Shown here in pieces: positions 1 to 9,077 of a stretch of 31,201 nt of DNA. Origin of the DNA: Psychrobacter sp. UBA3480 (GTDB lineage: Bacteria > Pseudomonadota > Gammaproteobacteria > Pseudomonadales > Moraxellaceae); NCBI RefSeq assembly GCF_002377945.1, contig NZ_DFQV01000009.1, positions 191,506 to 222,706 of the forward strand, in the 5' to 3' direction. Made by a program: the position numbers and the translations under genes. The number at the start of each line of letters is the position of its first letter. Positions within the stretch are counted from its first letter, which is position 1. The notes below the pieces were generated by a model, which searched no databases, was not told where the DNA came from, and saw only the letters and a list, made by a program, of their open reading frames with translations.

Positions 1-2061
1 AATGTTGTGATTGAAGAGCTAGGCGAGCCGGTACTGGTAGATAGCCGTATTATTGAGATTCGCGGTGAGGGCAGTGAGCAAGAAGAGTTTGCATCGCTTG
101 AGGCAGACTTGCCGCCGCAAGAAGGTGATATTTTTAATCACCGTGTCTATAAGAGCAGTAAAGCGGCTTTAGAATCTTTGAGTAATACCTACGGCTACTT
201 TGACCAGTATTGGCTGAACAAATCTGTTGATATCATCTTGCCTGATAACAAAGCGGATGTCTCGTTGGTTTATAACACGGGTGATCGTTACGAGTTTGAC
301 GATGTGGTGTTTTTTACCTACGACAAAGAAACCAATACGCTGACCCAAGATCCTGACAAGCTACCAGTAGAGCTTTCATTATTACAACAGCTCTATGGCT
401 TTACGCCGGGTGAGCCGTTTTATCGTCCAGCAGTTACTAAGTTCAGTAATGACCTATCGGCAACTCGTTACTTTAATACGGTCAACGTCGAGTCGATACT
501 ACCACCAACTGATAGTAGTGAAGCTGGTACCTTAGCGTTTGACAATGCTGCTACCGAGGGTAACGACACATTAGATGACGATATTAACAATGTAGACAAT
601 GATGGCGTCGCAGGTCTGAGTAGCAATGATGGGGCAGCTGCCTTAAATGTGACTGCTAGCAAAGAAGATACGGTCAATGATAATAGCGACATAGGTGCAG
701 AGAGCGATAATGCTCTGAGTGCTAATAGTGGCGAGACGGTCAATGAAGCGGATATCGCTGCTATTGATTTTGAGGCTGATGAAGCCACCCTTGATAAGCT
801 GCAAGCCATCAGACAAAAAGCAGAACGACTAAGCCGCTTGCCGAATGATCGCGTGCTTGATGAAAAAGATCAGGAAGCTGACAATCTATTGGGCAAAATC
901 AGTGACTCAATTAGTAATGTCGCACAAAAGATATTCCCTGACGAAAAGAGTCTGATAGCTGACGAAAACTTTGTACCACCAACGCTAGCAGGACGTAAAA
1001 CGCCACAAGACGTTGCAGAAAGCAAAAAAGTACCTTTATATGTGTTTGTATACGCGGATAAACCACGTGATGCTCAAGTTGGTCTGGGGTATGGAACAGA
1101 TACTGGCGTTCGCGCCACCGCAAAAATTGACTATAACTTGCTCAATCGCCAAGGCTACCAAGCAGGTGCAGAAACAGAAGTGTCGAGAATCAGCAAAAAC
1201 GTGGCTGTGTATGCCAGTCGACCATGGAAACATCCGCTCAATGATAAGCTAGATGGGCGTCTTACTTATGAAGAAGAAGTGATTGACCAAGGCGAAGGCA
1301 ATTTCGATCTATCGACAACAACGCTAAAAGCGGCTTTGGCACGTAATATCCGTAGTGACACCGGCTGGAATCGTAGCTACTCTGTGCGTTACCGCTTGGA
1401 TGAGCTTGAGACGGGGGTTGATGGAGCAGCACTAGATGATCTGCCTATCCGCTTTACCTCTTCAAGTCCGAAACAGCGCGCGCTATTGTTTGGCTATGGT
1501 GTGAATAAAACAGATACTGACAATGCTACCAATCCAACGCAAGGCATGCGCCAGTACTATTCAATCGAGGCTGGCACTGATAGCGCATTCAGTGATACCG
1601 ATATGGCGATTATTCGCGCAGGCGTTAGTGGTATTTATAGCTTTGGCGAAGACAAAAAGCATCAAGTATTAGGTAGTGCTAATACAGGTTATATCTGGGC
1701 GGATGATTTTTACGATGTGCCTTATAAGTTGCGTTTCTTTGCAGGTGGCGATCAGAGTATCCGCGGTTATGACTATGAGAGCTTGTCACCATTAGACAAA
1801 GGCTATCTGACGGGCGGGCAAGTACTAGCGGTCGGTAGTGCTGAGTATAACTATGAATTTAAACCAGGTTTCCGTGGCGCATTCTTCACTGATGTCGGTA
1901 ATGCCTATGACAAAGATTTTGATACTGAGACAAAAGTCGGCGTTGGTGTCGGTATACGCTGGGCATCGCCTGTAGGAATGGTGCGTGTCGATGTGGCTGC
2001 TGGCGTGACCGAGGAAAGCATTCCAGTACGACTACACTTCTTTATTGGTTCACCGTTATAA
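1..2061 (+). CDS. tamA: TamA, Omp85-family outer membrane translocation protein (5' partial)
   Basis: Outer membrane component of the translocation and assembly module, which with TamB helps insert some outer membrane proteins and supports envelope lipid homeostasis. The frame is open to the left edge, so the signal peptide and first POTRA domain are at least partly missing; the GTG at 7 is just an internal codon. POTRA-like sequence occupies residues ~1-170 counted from 7. An Asp/Asn/Ser-rich segment of ~170 residues (nt ~505-1029) follows, then the usual POTRA3-to-barrel junction (VPLYVFVYADKPRDAQVGLGYG). The C-terminal beta-barrel carries the Omp85 loop-6 motif (GGDQSIRGY, nt ~1744-1770) and ends in a typical terminal strand (RLHFFIGSPL). 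TamB follows after ~100 bp, which supports TamA over BamA. The acidic insertion is unusual for the family. Confidence 0.93.
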   Translation, partial: NVVIEELGEPVLVDSRIIEIRGEGSEQEEFASLEADLPPQEGDIFNHRVYKSSKAALESLSNTYGYFDQYWLNKSVDIILPDNKADVSLVYNTGDRYEFDDVVFFTYDKETNTLTQDPDKLPVELSLLQQLYGFTPGEPFYRPAVTKFSNDLSATRYFNTVNVESILPPTDSSEAGTLAFDNAATEGNDTLDDDINNVDNDGVAGLSSNDGAAALNVTASKEDTVNDNSDIGAESDNALSANSGETVNEADIAAIDFEADEATLDKLQAIRQKAERLSRLPNDRVLDEKDQEADNLLGKISDSISNVAQKIFPDEKSLIADENFVPPTLAGRKTPQDVAESKKVPLYVFVYADKPRDAQVGLGYGTDTGVRATAKIDYNLLNRQGYQAGAETEVSRISKNVAVYASRPWKHPLNDKLDGRLTYEEEVIDQGEGNFDLSTTTLKAALARNIRSDTGWNRSYSVRYRLDELETGVDGAALDDLPIRFTSSSPKQRALLFGYGVNKTDTDNATNPTQGMRQYYSIEAGTDSAFSDTDMAIIRAGVSGIYSFGEDKKHQVLGSANTGYIWADDFYDVPYKLRFFAGGDQSIRGYDYESLSPLDKGYLTGGQVLAVGSAEYNYEFKPGFRGAFFTDVGNAYDKDFDTETKVGVGVGIRWASPVGMVRVDVAAGVTEESIPVRLHFFIGSPL

Positions 2062-2071
2062 TCGCTTAATG

Positions 2072-2105
2072 TAGTAGTTCCAAATGTTTAGTAGCTCCAA
2101 ATGTT
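2072..2105 (+). repeat. 17-bp tandem duplication between tamA and tamB
   Basis: Two directly abutting 17-bp copies (2072-2088 and 2089-2105) of TAGTAGYTCCAAATGTT differ at one position. They lie in the short tamA-tamB gap, outside both genes. No function is apparent; replication slippage is the simplest origin. Confidence 0.85.
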
Positions 2106-2163
2106 CTAATTATCACTTATCGTACCGATTGCTGGTCTTCATTTTTTAACGTAGTTGAGTGTC

Positions 2164-5100
2164 ATGCTGACAGAAAATACCCCGCCTAATAATGCTCCAG
2201 ATGAAGATCCAGCACAGCGTGATGCCCGTGCCGTTAGGCGTTGGTATCCGTTGTCATTTCTGCTCAAACTTCTGGTATTGATGCTTATCGTACTGGCGAT
2301 TATGTTTGCCATATTCTTTTATGCGGCTGGGACGGACGCTGGTACGAAATTTATATTAGAAAAAATCAGTGTTGAAACAGGTATTGATTTCAAATACGGA
2401 CGCGGTAACTTGCGCGATGGTATTTGGGTTACCGATATCGATATTGAAGCGACTGAAGATCTTGAGATATTAGTAGATAAAGCCTACGTCAAAATAGGCT
2501 GGCGCGCAGTATTTGCAAAAGAAGTGCATTTAAGTGATGCAGACATTCAGACCATAGAGATTATCAATAAAAAACCACCTACTGGTGAACCGTTTGATTA
2601 TAAAACTTTAAAGTTGCCAGTAAACTTGCGTTTTGATCAAGCAAGAATTAAGAAAATCACCTATAAGCAAGTAACCAAAGACCCTATCATTATTCAAGAC
2701 ATTACGGCGCGTGATCTGACGTGGGTAGGTAGTACGGTGACTGTTGGCCGTGGTGACTTGCAGTACGCTGATATCGTGAAAGTCAGTGCCTTACAAGGAG
2801 AGATCGACCTACAGGGCGACTATCCACTAGATTTGAGTGCGATTGCGGAAGTCAGCGCTCTTGAAAAAGCCTATATCGACCCATTGAATATCTCTGCAAC
2901 GGGAACGCTTAAACGTACTGTCGGTAAAGTACGTAGTCGTTATAACGATAGCGATGTGAGAGGCGACTTTGTAGTACAGGGGTTGGATGCGGGTGCGCCG
3001 TTCGATGCAAAACTACAGTGGGATGATATTCTTATCCCTTATGCAGATAGTCAAAACATTCGCCTACAAAGCGGTACAGCCACAGCTTCTGGTGTCATCT
3101 CTGAGATACGGCTGCGTATCAATACTGAATTGACGGCCAAAGACATTCCATCAGGTCATTACCAAGGCCGCGCCGTTATCGCCAATAGTCAGCTACGTAT
3201 AGATCGCCTAGATGCTGACGTGCCAGCGGGACGTTTGGCGTTGCAAGGTATTTTAGATTGGAAAGACAGTTTTGAAGCCACAGTGCGTGCGACGGGTAGC
3301 AACTTTGATATTCGCCAAGCTATTCCGGCTGAGTATACTGACTTTAAAGCTTATGCTCCGCAAACTCTAAACGGTAGACTGTCACTGCGTTATCAGCAGC
3401 AGAATACCACTGGTAATACGCAGATCGATGCAGATTTGCGTCAGCGCGATGGTGAGCACATCAATGCCAATATGGTTCGCGGTAAAACCTCTGCCAAGTC
3501 CAAGCAAGTCGCGCCTTGGTATATTGATGCTAACTGGAAAAACTTAACCCGCCGTAACGTACCCAATATTGGCAATATCGACAGTCCTAGTGGGCAGGCA
3601 GACGTCATCGTTCGTGGTTCGACCCTATCAGTCGATGCCAATGCCGTTATCAATGAGCTAAATGCTGCCCCCAAGGGCAACTATGATCTACGTATACGTA
3701 AGGCTGGTGATGTCATAGATATCAATCGTCTTAATTATAACGGCATAGTAGGGGATTTATCCGGCACAGGACAGATTCAGTTAGCGAGCAAACAGCGTCC
3801 ACTGACATGGCAGATTGATGCCAGTACCAAAGGTTTACTCCCTAAGAAATATCGTAGTGATTTACCGCTTGAGCGCCTAACAGGTAGTATAAGTGCACGT
3901 GGTCGACTGCTAAACATCACCAAAAATGGGGTCAGCGGTCAACGTCATGTGATTACTTTAAACAATACAGATATGCAAGCGCAGCTCGATGCGACGCAAG
4001 CGGATCGTGCTATCGGTATTACTGGTGCTGGTGATGCCAGTGTCGATATCGTAGGTGGTGAGCTGTCAGTATTTGATGCGCGTTTTGATGGTCGGATTGA
4101 TACAGCAGATGTACCACAAGGTCGTCTATCTATCGATGCTGCGGGTACGCCAAAGCTGATTAGTATTCGTAAGCTGAACTATAAAGGTGAAGCGGGCGCA
4201 GTTGATGCGAAAGGTGTTATCGACTTACGTAAAAATATCGGCTGGAATATAGATGGTCGTTTTGACCAGTTCAACTTGGGTTATTTTTTACCCAACAATC
4301 CAGCGATAATCACAGGCGATCTAAAGACCAGTGGCGAATGGCAAAATGCGCCAAAAAACAGCAAAAATACTGCAGGTACTTTGCAGCGCTTTGCCGTAAA
4401 TTTCAACGGCATATTGGATGCCGAGCAATTGCCAGCAGGTAAGCTGAATATAGAAGCCAGTGGTGACAGTCAGCTGATCCGTATCAACCGTTTCCGTCAT
4501 GTGGGTGCGGCAGGTAGTATCGATGCCAGCGGTACCGTTGATGTGCGTCAAGGCGTTGCATGGGATATTAACGCAGTGATGGATCGTTTTAACATTGGTT
4601 ATTTCCTAAAAGATACCCCAAGCCTTATCACTGGTACGATTGATACAGATGGCCGCTGGAGTGACACGCAGCAGATTGTCAATATTAAACAAGTCAATCT
4701 GAATGGCATGCTAAAAGGGCAGCAACTGAGTGCCAAAGGCAGCCTATCAGCGAAAATGCGTTTGCCTAAAGATTTAGCAAGTTACTTCAAACAACTTCAG
4801 ACCCAAGATGCTCAAGCACAATATAAGCAAGTGAATGCTTTGATTGATAGCTTAAATGCTAATAATCTGGTGCTGCGTTGGGGTGACAACTACGTTACGG
4901 CTAACGGCAATGCCAAGCAGCTACAAACCAAAATTAACATCACCAGTCTAGATCAACTATCTAGCCAACTAGCTGGTAAAGTCACGGGCGGTGCCACGCT
5001 GTCTCAACCGGCTGGACAAGCACTGCCTACTATTTATATTGATTTGGTCGGTGAGCGACTCGCGCTACCTGGCTTTATATTGCGTCAAGGCCGTGTACGC

Positions 5101-7158
5101 GGCAAGCTGGTCAACTTAGCCAATAGCCCAAGCCAGTTAATCGTGACGGCTGAAGGTCTAGATGCTGCTGGTCAGAGTTTCGATAGTGTCAAAGCATCTT
5201 TTAATGGTACCGAAAAATCTCATGTGGTCGATCTCAATGTGGCCAATAAGCAACTCGATGTCGGTGCTAGGCTAAAAGGTGGTTTTGATCGAGACAGGCT
5301 AAGTTGGTCAGGTGTCATTGGAAAAGGCCGCATCAAATCTAAATATGCGACTTTGAATCAATTGCAACCTGCACAGCTGATTGTGAATTTGCCTTACAAT
5401 CAGGGTGGTGAGAACCGTGATCTAAAAGTACAGCTTGCTGCTCACTGCTGGCAGGCCACGGATCAAACCGGCAAGCTCTGTCTACGAGAAAAACTAGTGG
5501 CATCGCCAGATCAAGGTGAGGTCAATGTAGCGTTGCAGAATTTAGATACGTCGTTATTCTCAGTGTTCTTGCCAGAAGATATTGACTGGAATGGCAAGAT
5601 TAATGGTAAAGCAATCGTCGGATGGCAACGTGGTCGTCCGCCAACTATCAATACCACGCTATATTCAGATAACGGCAAGATAGGCCTCGTTCAAGACGGC
5701 GAAAGCACATCAATGACCTTGCCATACAAGCGCGTGTCTCTCATTGCTCTGTCTGTGCCTGAGGGCATCAAGCTGCGTACCGATATCAATACTGGACGCG
5801 GGGCGCGTGGCTATGCTGAGGTGATCGTCGATCCTTATAAAGACCCTAAACCAATCTCTGGAGCATTGGTACTGAACGAGCTTGATCTTGCGATATTTAA
5901 GCCTTTCTTCCCCGGTATGCGCGTCCTAAGAGGTAACGTCACAATGGCTGGTGGCCTAGGCGGCACTTTAACCAAACCGCAGTTCTATGGCGACGTAAAA
6001 CTCTCTGACGGCCGTATAGCCATGCTTGATTTGCCCGTGAATCTATCCAAAGTAAATGCGGCAGCCAAAATACGCGGCACACAAGCGACCATTGATGGCA
6101 CATTTAATAGTGGTACAGGTGAAGGTGAACTATCAGGGACAGTCAATTGGCAGCAAAAACTGCAGGCCAAGTTGAGTATCGTCGGTGAAGGCCTAGTCAT
6201 TACTCAGCCTCCATTACTGGTTGCTGAGATTGATCCTGATATCGATATTATCGTGCGCCCAGGTGACCGTTATGTTGATATAAAAGGGGCGATCAGTGTG
6301 CCGTCTGCGACTATTCGTCCGCCTGAAGCCAGTGAAGATATTATCACTCAAACCGAAGATGCAGTCGTACTAGATCGCCGTTTGATTGGTAATATCGATG
6401 AAGTACTGGCTATCTCAAAACCTTGGTCAATCAATGCTGATATCGGTATCGATTTGGGCGATGATATCAACTTCCGTGGTTTTGGCGCCGTCATTCCATT
6501 GGCAGGGGCGATTAATGTTACTCAGAATGGCACAGGTATCATGCGTGCCAGAGGTGTTGTACAGGTCTCACGCCGTACCAACATCAATGCCTTTGGACAG
6601 AGCCTAGAGCTAAATTATGGTCAAGTTCGTTTCAATGGCGATGTGATGAAGCCAAGCTTGAGTATTGAAGCGGCCAAAACAATTAATGGTAAAACAGTCG
6701 GTCTGCGTGTCAAAGGAACGACCGAAAGTCCCAATATTATCGTCTTTAACAATGCAGGACTGACCCAGCAGCAAGCCATGAACGCGTTGGTAACGGGCCG
6801 CATCGATAATAAGAGCGCGACGCAAATCAGTGAGCAAGGGTTTAAATCGCAAGTGACCAATAATCTGGCTGCCGCTGGATTGAGCTTTGGTCTGAGTGGC
6901 ACTCGTAGCCTGACCAATCAAATCGGGCAAGCGTTCGGTTTGCAGAGTCTGACAGTCGATGCCTCAGGTAGTAGCGAGGACACTAATGTCAACGTCACAG
7001 GATACGTAACGCCTGATTTGTACATTCGCTATGGTGTGGGTGTTTTCAATGCGCAAAACAGTCTTTCTGTTCGTTATCAATTGACGCGCCGCATCTATGT
7101 AGAAGCAAGCTCAGCAGCGGAGAATGCAGTAGATGTGGTCTATAGTTGGCAGTTCTAA
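2164..7158 (+). CDS. tamB: TamB, AsmA-like inner-membrane-anchored periplasmic bridge protein
   Basis: Partner of TamA. TamB is anchored in the inner membrane and spans the periplasm as a long beta-taco groove that reaches the TamA barrel. With the ATG at 2164 the product is 1664 residues, somewhat longer than enterobacterial TamB (~1260). A TTG at 2155 would add three residues; neither start has a strong ribosome binding site. Residues ~27-50 form one membrane-spanning helix. The body is repetitive beta-rich AsmA/DUF748-like sequence, including a clear ~105-residue internal duplication (nt ~4080-4390 and ~4396-4710). The last ~300 residues are the conserved TamB C-terminal domain (DUF490), with LYIRYGVGVFNAQNSLSVRY and a terminal YSWQF. 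The position directly after tamA is the usual arrangement. Confidence 0.96.
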   Translation: MLTENTPPNNAPDEDPAQRDARAVRRWYPLSFLLKLLVLMLIVLAIMFAIFFYAAGTDAGTKFILEKISVETGIDFKYGRGNLRDGIWVTDIDIEATEDLEILVDKAYVKIGWRAVFAKEVHLSDADIQTIEIINKKPPTGEPFDYKTLKLPVNLRFDQARIKKITYKQVTKDPIIIQDITARDLTWVGSTVTVGRGDLQYADIVKVSALQGEIDLQGDYPLDLSAIAEVSALEKAYIDPLNISATGTLKRTVGKVRSRYNDSDVRGDFVVQGLDAGAPFDAKLQWDDILIPYADSQNIRLQSGTATASGVISEIRLRINTELTAKDIPSGHYQGRAVIANSQLRIDRLDADVPAGRLALQGILDWKDSFEATVRATGSNFDIRQAIPAEYTDFKAYAPQTLNGRLSLRYQQQNTTGNTQIDADLRQRDGEHINANMVRGKTSAKSKQVAPWYIDANWKNLTRRNVPNIGNIDSPSGQADVIVRGSTLSVDANAVINELNAAPKGNYDLRIRKAGDVIDINRLNYNGIVGDLSGTGQIQLASKQRPLTWQIDASTKGLLPKKYRSDLPLERLTGSISARGRLLNITKNGVSGQRHVITLNNTDMQAQLDATQADRAIGITGAGDASVDIVGGELSVFDARFDGRIDTADVPQGRLSIDAAGTPKLISIRKLNYKGEAGAVDAKGVIDLRKNIGWNIDGRFDQFNLGYFLPNNPAIITGDLKTSGEWQNAPKNSKNTAGTLQRFAVNFNGILDAEQLPAGKLNIEASGDSQLIRINRFRHVGAAGSIDASGTVDVRQGVAWDINAVMDRFNIGYFLKDTPSLITGTIDTDGRWSDTQQIVNIKQVNLNGMLKGQQLSAKGSLSAKMRLPKDLASYFKQLQTQDAQAQYKQVNALIDSLNANNLVLRWGDNYVTANGNAKQLQTKINITSLDQLSSQLAGKVTGGATLSQPAGQALPTIYIDLVGERLALPGFILRQGRVRGKLVNLANSPSQLIVTAEGLDAAGQSFDSVKASFNGTEKSHVVDLNVANKQLDVGARLKGGFDRDRLSWSGVIGKGRIKSKYATLNQLQPAQLIVNLPYNQGGENRDLKVQLAAHCWQATDQTGKLCLREKLVASPDQGEVNVALQNLDTSLFSVFLPEDIDWNGKINGKAIVGWQRGRPPTINTTLYSDNGKIGLVQDGESTSMTLPYKRVSLIALSVPEGIKLRTDINTGRGARGYAEVIVDPYKDPKPISGALVLNELDLAIFKPFFPGMRVLRGNVTMAGGLGGTLTKPQFYGDVKLSDGRIAMLDLPVNLSKVNAAAKIRGTQATIDGTFNSGTGEGELSGTVNWQQKLQAKLSIVGEGLVITQPPLLVAEIDPDIDIIVRPGDRYVDIKGAISVPSATIRPPEASEDIITQTEDAVVLDRRLIGNIDEVLAISKPWSINADIGIDLGDDINFRGFGAVIPLAGAINVTQNGTGIMRARGVVQVSRRTNINAFGQSLELNYGQVRFNGDVMKPSLSIEAAKTINGKTVGLRVKGTTESPNIIVFNNAGLTQQQAMNALVTGRIDNKSATQISEQGFKSQVTNNLAAAGLSFGLSGTRSLTNQIGQAFGLQSLTVDASGSSEDTNVNVTGYVTPDLYIRYGVGVFNAQNSLSVRYQLTRRIYVEASSAAENAVDVVYSWQF

Positions 7159-7169
7159 ATTGTTTATTA

Positions 7170-7340
7170 GGGCATGTCCTCAATTCAATCGATAGTTATC
7201 TAAATGGGTTAAAAATGGCTAAATCTTGCCAAATGGCGTCAAATAGCGCAGATAATATCTCGATATTATCTGCGCTATTTTCCTTGTTTGACTGCGATTT
7301 ATCTCATTTTTATCACCATTTTTAAAATGAGGACACGCCC
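7170..7340. mobile_element. MITE-like palindromic element flanked by TA
   Basis: A 171-bp non-coding element begins 11 bp after the tamB stop. Its ends are inverted: GGGCATGTCCTCAATT at 7170 matches the reverse complement of the right end at 14 of 16 positions. A TA dinucleotide flanks each end (7168-7169 and 7341-7342), as expected for a 2-bp TA target duplication. The centre is a perfect 19-bp inverted repeat (7241-7259 and 7262-7280) with a 2-nt loop. It holds no open reading frame. Terminal repeats, TA flanks and a foldback centre indicate a miniature inverted-repeat element mobilised in trans, perhaps by an IS630- or IS5-type transposase; the family cannot be settled here. The hairpin could also end tamB transcription. 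Confidence 0.7.
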
Positions 7341-7411
7341 TAGTAAGACGACTGCTTTCTAATTGATGTCAGCTGAGAGAGCTTTTTAAATTATTTTTAA
7401 GCTGTATGACC

Positions 7412-7451
7412 TATAAAAAAACGCCTCATAATGAAGGCGTTTTTTTATAGA
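7412..7451. terminator. Bidirectional intrinsic terminator between tamB/MITE and hemP
   Basis: ACGCCT pairs with AGGCGT around an 8-nt loop. The stem extends through A-runs on the left and T-runs on the right, so either strand gives a hairpin followed by a U-tract. It lies ~30 bp beyond the stop of minus-strand hemP and could also stop + strand transcription from tamB. Confidence 0.85.
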
Positions 7452-7482
7452 AGGATTGAAAAAGGTGTCACTGAAATAGACG

Positions 7483-7647
7483 TTACTTGGTTAGAATCAA
7501 GCGATTGTTGCGAGTTAGGCGTAGTCGATACTCTTCGCCTTCATGCTCGATACGTACCTCTTTAGTCAGTGCAAATAGATGTTGTGATTGCAAAGTAGGC
7601 AGACGGTTTTCACGACAGTTTAAATAACGAGAGATGACCATGCTCAT
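7483..7647 (-). CDS. hemP: HemP-family hemin uptake protein
   Basis: A 54-residue protein starting MSMVISRYLN and ending with the HemP signature (IEHEGEEYRLRLTRNN, then RLILTK). HemP is a small iron-regulated protein usually found with haem uptake genes; in some bacteria it acts as a regulator of haem-transporter expression. The minus-strand ATG is at 7647, preceded by AAAAGGA with ~7-nt spacing, which favours it over the second Met codon two residues later. A Fur-box-like palindrome overlaps its likely -10 (see 7713-7748), and a terminator follows at 7412-7451, so it appears to be a monocistronic, iron-repressed gene. No haem receptor or ABC transporter gene is adjacent, which is atypical. 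Confidence 0.85.
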   Translation of the reverse strand: MSMVISRYLNCRENRLPTLQSQHLFALTKEVRIEHEGEEYRLRLTRNNRLILTK

Positions 7648-7712
7648 AGTAAATTCCTTTTGAGAAGAAGTGGCTTAAAAAATTGGCTAACCATAGCGTA
7701 ATTGTTTTTAAC

Positions 7713-7748
7713 GATAATAATTATCATTTAGATTTGATAAATTTGCAA
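7713..7748 (-). promoter_or_regulatory. hemP promoter with overlapping Fur box
   Basis: Read on the minus strand, TTGCAA (7743-7748) and GATAAT (7720-7725) are separated by exactly 17 nt. The -10 lies inside the palindrome GATAATAATTATCATTTA (7713-7730), which matches about 15 of 19 positions of the classical Fur consensus in reverse orientation. This predicts repression of hemP by Fur under iron-replete conditions. The match is by eye; Fur binding is inferred. Confidence 0.7.
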
Positions 7749-7940
7749 GGTAATTGATAAAATAAAATGCAGTTATTATGTAAACTTATCTAAGTTCGCT
7801 GTCATAAACCATCTCGATTAAGTATTTTATCTATATAAATTAATGAGTTAGGCGGTAGATTTAAATAAATCATCTAGCCTATAAAAAGTATTAAATTATC
7901 AGAAATAATCAGAATAAACACCAAAATAAAGGATATAAGT

Positions 7941-9077
7941 ATGTTGGACGGGTCAAATCAACAATCAGAGACGAAGCCGGAAAGTAAGACAAATAGTAAG
8001 ACGAAAACTGACAAACCTAGCATTGTAAATGTTGCAGTGGCTGTCATTCATTATAAAGATCAGTATTTGCTTGGGTTTCGAGATGCTACTCAGCATCAGG
8101 GAAATCGTTACGAGTTTGTCGGCGGAAAGATAGAAGCAAATGAGTCAGCAGCGCAGGCGTTGATAAGAGAAGTGGCGGAAGAGACGGGTATCCTACTTGA
8201 GGATAATACTATCGTTAAGCTCGGGCGTTTGCATCATGATTATGGCGACAAACAGGTCAGCTTACAGGTTTATAAGATTGAGCTGACAGCCGAGCAGTAC
8301 GAGCAGCATAAACACCGTGAGCAGGGTTTAGAAGGGCAGGCACTGACTTGGGTAAGCAAATCACAGCTTTTGGCAGGAGCGTATCATCTGCCCGCTGCTA
8401 ATAAGACAATCCTTGAATGGTTGAAACTTCCATCGAATATAGCGATTACTTATCCTCTGGCATATTTTGGCACACACACTGATGCAGCGGCAGCATGGCT
8501 ACAATGTCACCAAGAAAAGTTAGCATCAGAGTCGTGGGCATATATCCGATTGAAGGACGCAAGATCTAAGCATCTTGCTGAACAACTGATAACGGCACGT
8601 CCAGATATTTTAGCGATTTTACCTAATGATAATGAGCAGCCTTTGAATGTTGAGGAATCACTAACCGCTAATGAGACAGAGATTGGCCAGCGAATAGTTG
8701 CTAAACATTTAACACACTCAACACTGATGCAGTGTTTCGATGAGGTAGGCAGCTCTACAGCTCTAACGCAGTCGCTATCTAAAAACCATCCGCTTATCGT
8801 CAGCTGTCATGACATCGCGAGCATAACGGCAGCCAATCAACTTGCCAGCATGCGCATACAGAATGCATTACCACCAGTGATTGGTGCTTTCGTATCACCT
8901 GTGCTCGCCACCCAAACGCATCCTGATGACGCACCGCTTGGCTGGGAAGCATGGTCAGCGTTAGCAGAGTTAGCTGATATGCCTGTCATTGGGTTAGGCG
9001 GGCTAGAACCTGCTATGCTCAACCAAGCATTGCAGTATGGCGGTATCAGTGTGGCAGGTATTCGTCAGTTCATATAA
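7941..9077 (+). CDS. mutT: Nudix hydrolase fused to a ThiE-like domain (MutT type)
   Basis: A 378-residue two-domain protein. The N-terminal domain (residues ~28-160) carries the Nudix box GGKIEANESAAQALIREVAE followed by ETGI, fitting Gx5Ex7REUxEExGU, so it should hydrolyse nucleoside diphosphate derivatives. The MutT role of removing 8-oxo-dGTP is the likely one. The C-terminal half resembles thiamine-phosphate synthase (TIM barrel) and ends with the ThiE-like glycine signature (VIGLGGLEPAMLNQALQYGG). Such fusions are known in Pseudomonas and Acinetobacter relatives, where the ThiE-like part is of uncertain activity. The ATG at 7941 is preceded by AAAGGA at good spacing. A short Lys/Thr/Ser-rich tail (residues 1-25) precedes the Nudix fold. 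A possible promoter TTGATA-17-TATGTA lies at 7754-7782. Confidence 0.92.
   Translation: MLDGSNQQSETKPESKTNSKTKTDKPSIVNVAVAVIHYKDQYLLGFRDATQHQGNRYEFVGGKIEANESAAQALIREVAEETGILLEDNTIVKLGRLHHDYGDKQVSLQVYKIELTAEQYEQHKHREQGLEGQALTWVSKSQLLAGAYHLPAANKTILEWLKLPSNIAITYPLAYFGTHTDAAAAWLQCHQEKLASESWAYIRLKDARSKHLAEQLITARPDILAILPNDNEQPLNVEESLTANETEIGQRIVAKHLTHSTLMQCFDEVGSSTALTQSLSKNHPLIVSCHDIASITAANQLASMRIQNALPPVIGAFVSPVLATQTHPDDAPLGWEAWSALAELADMPVIGLGGLEPAMLNQALQYGGISVAGIRQFI

Noticed and set aside
468..809. Minus-strand reading frame of 113 codons opposite tamA
   Set aside because: It mirrors the low-complexity acidic segment of TamA, giving a Ser/Ala/Leu string with no ribosome binding site or family resemblance.
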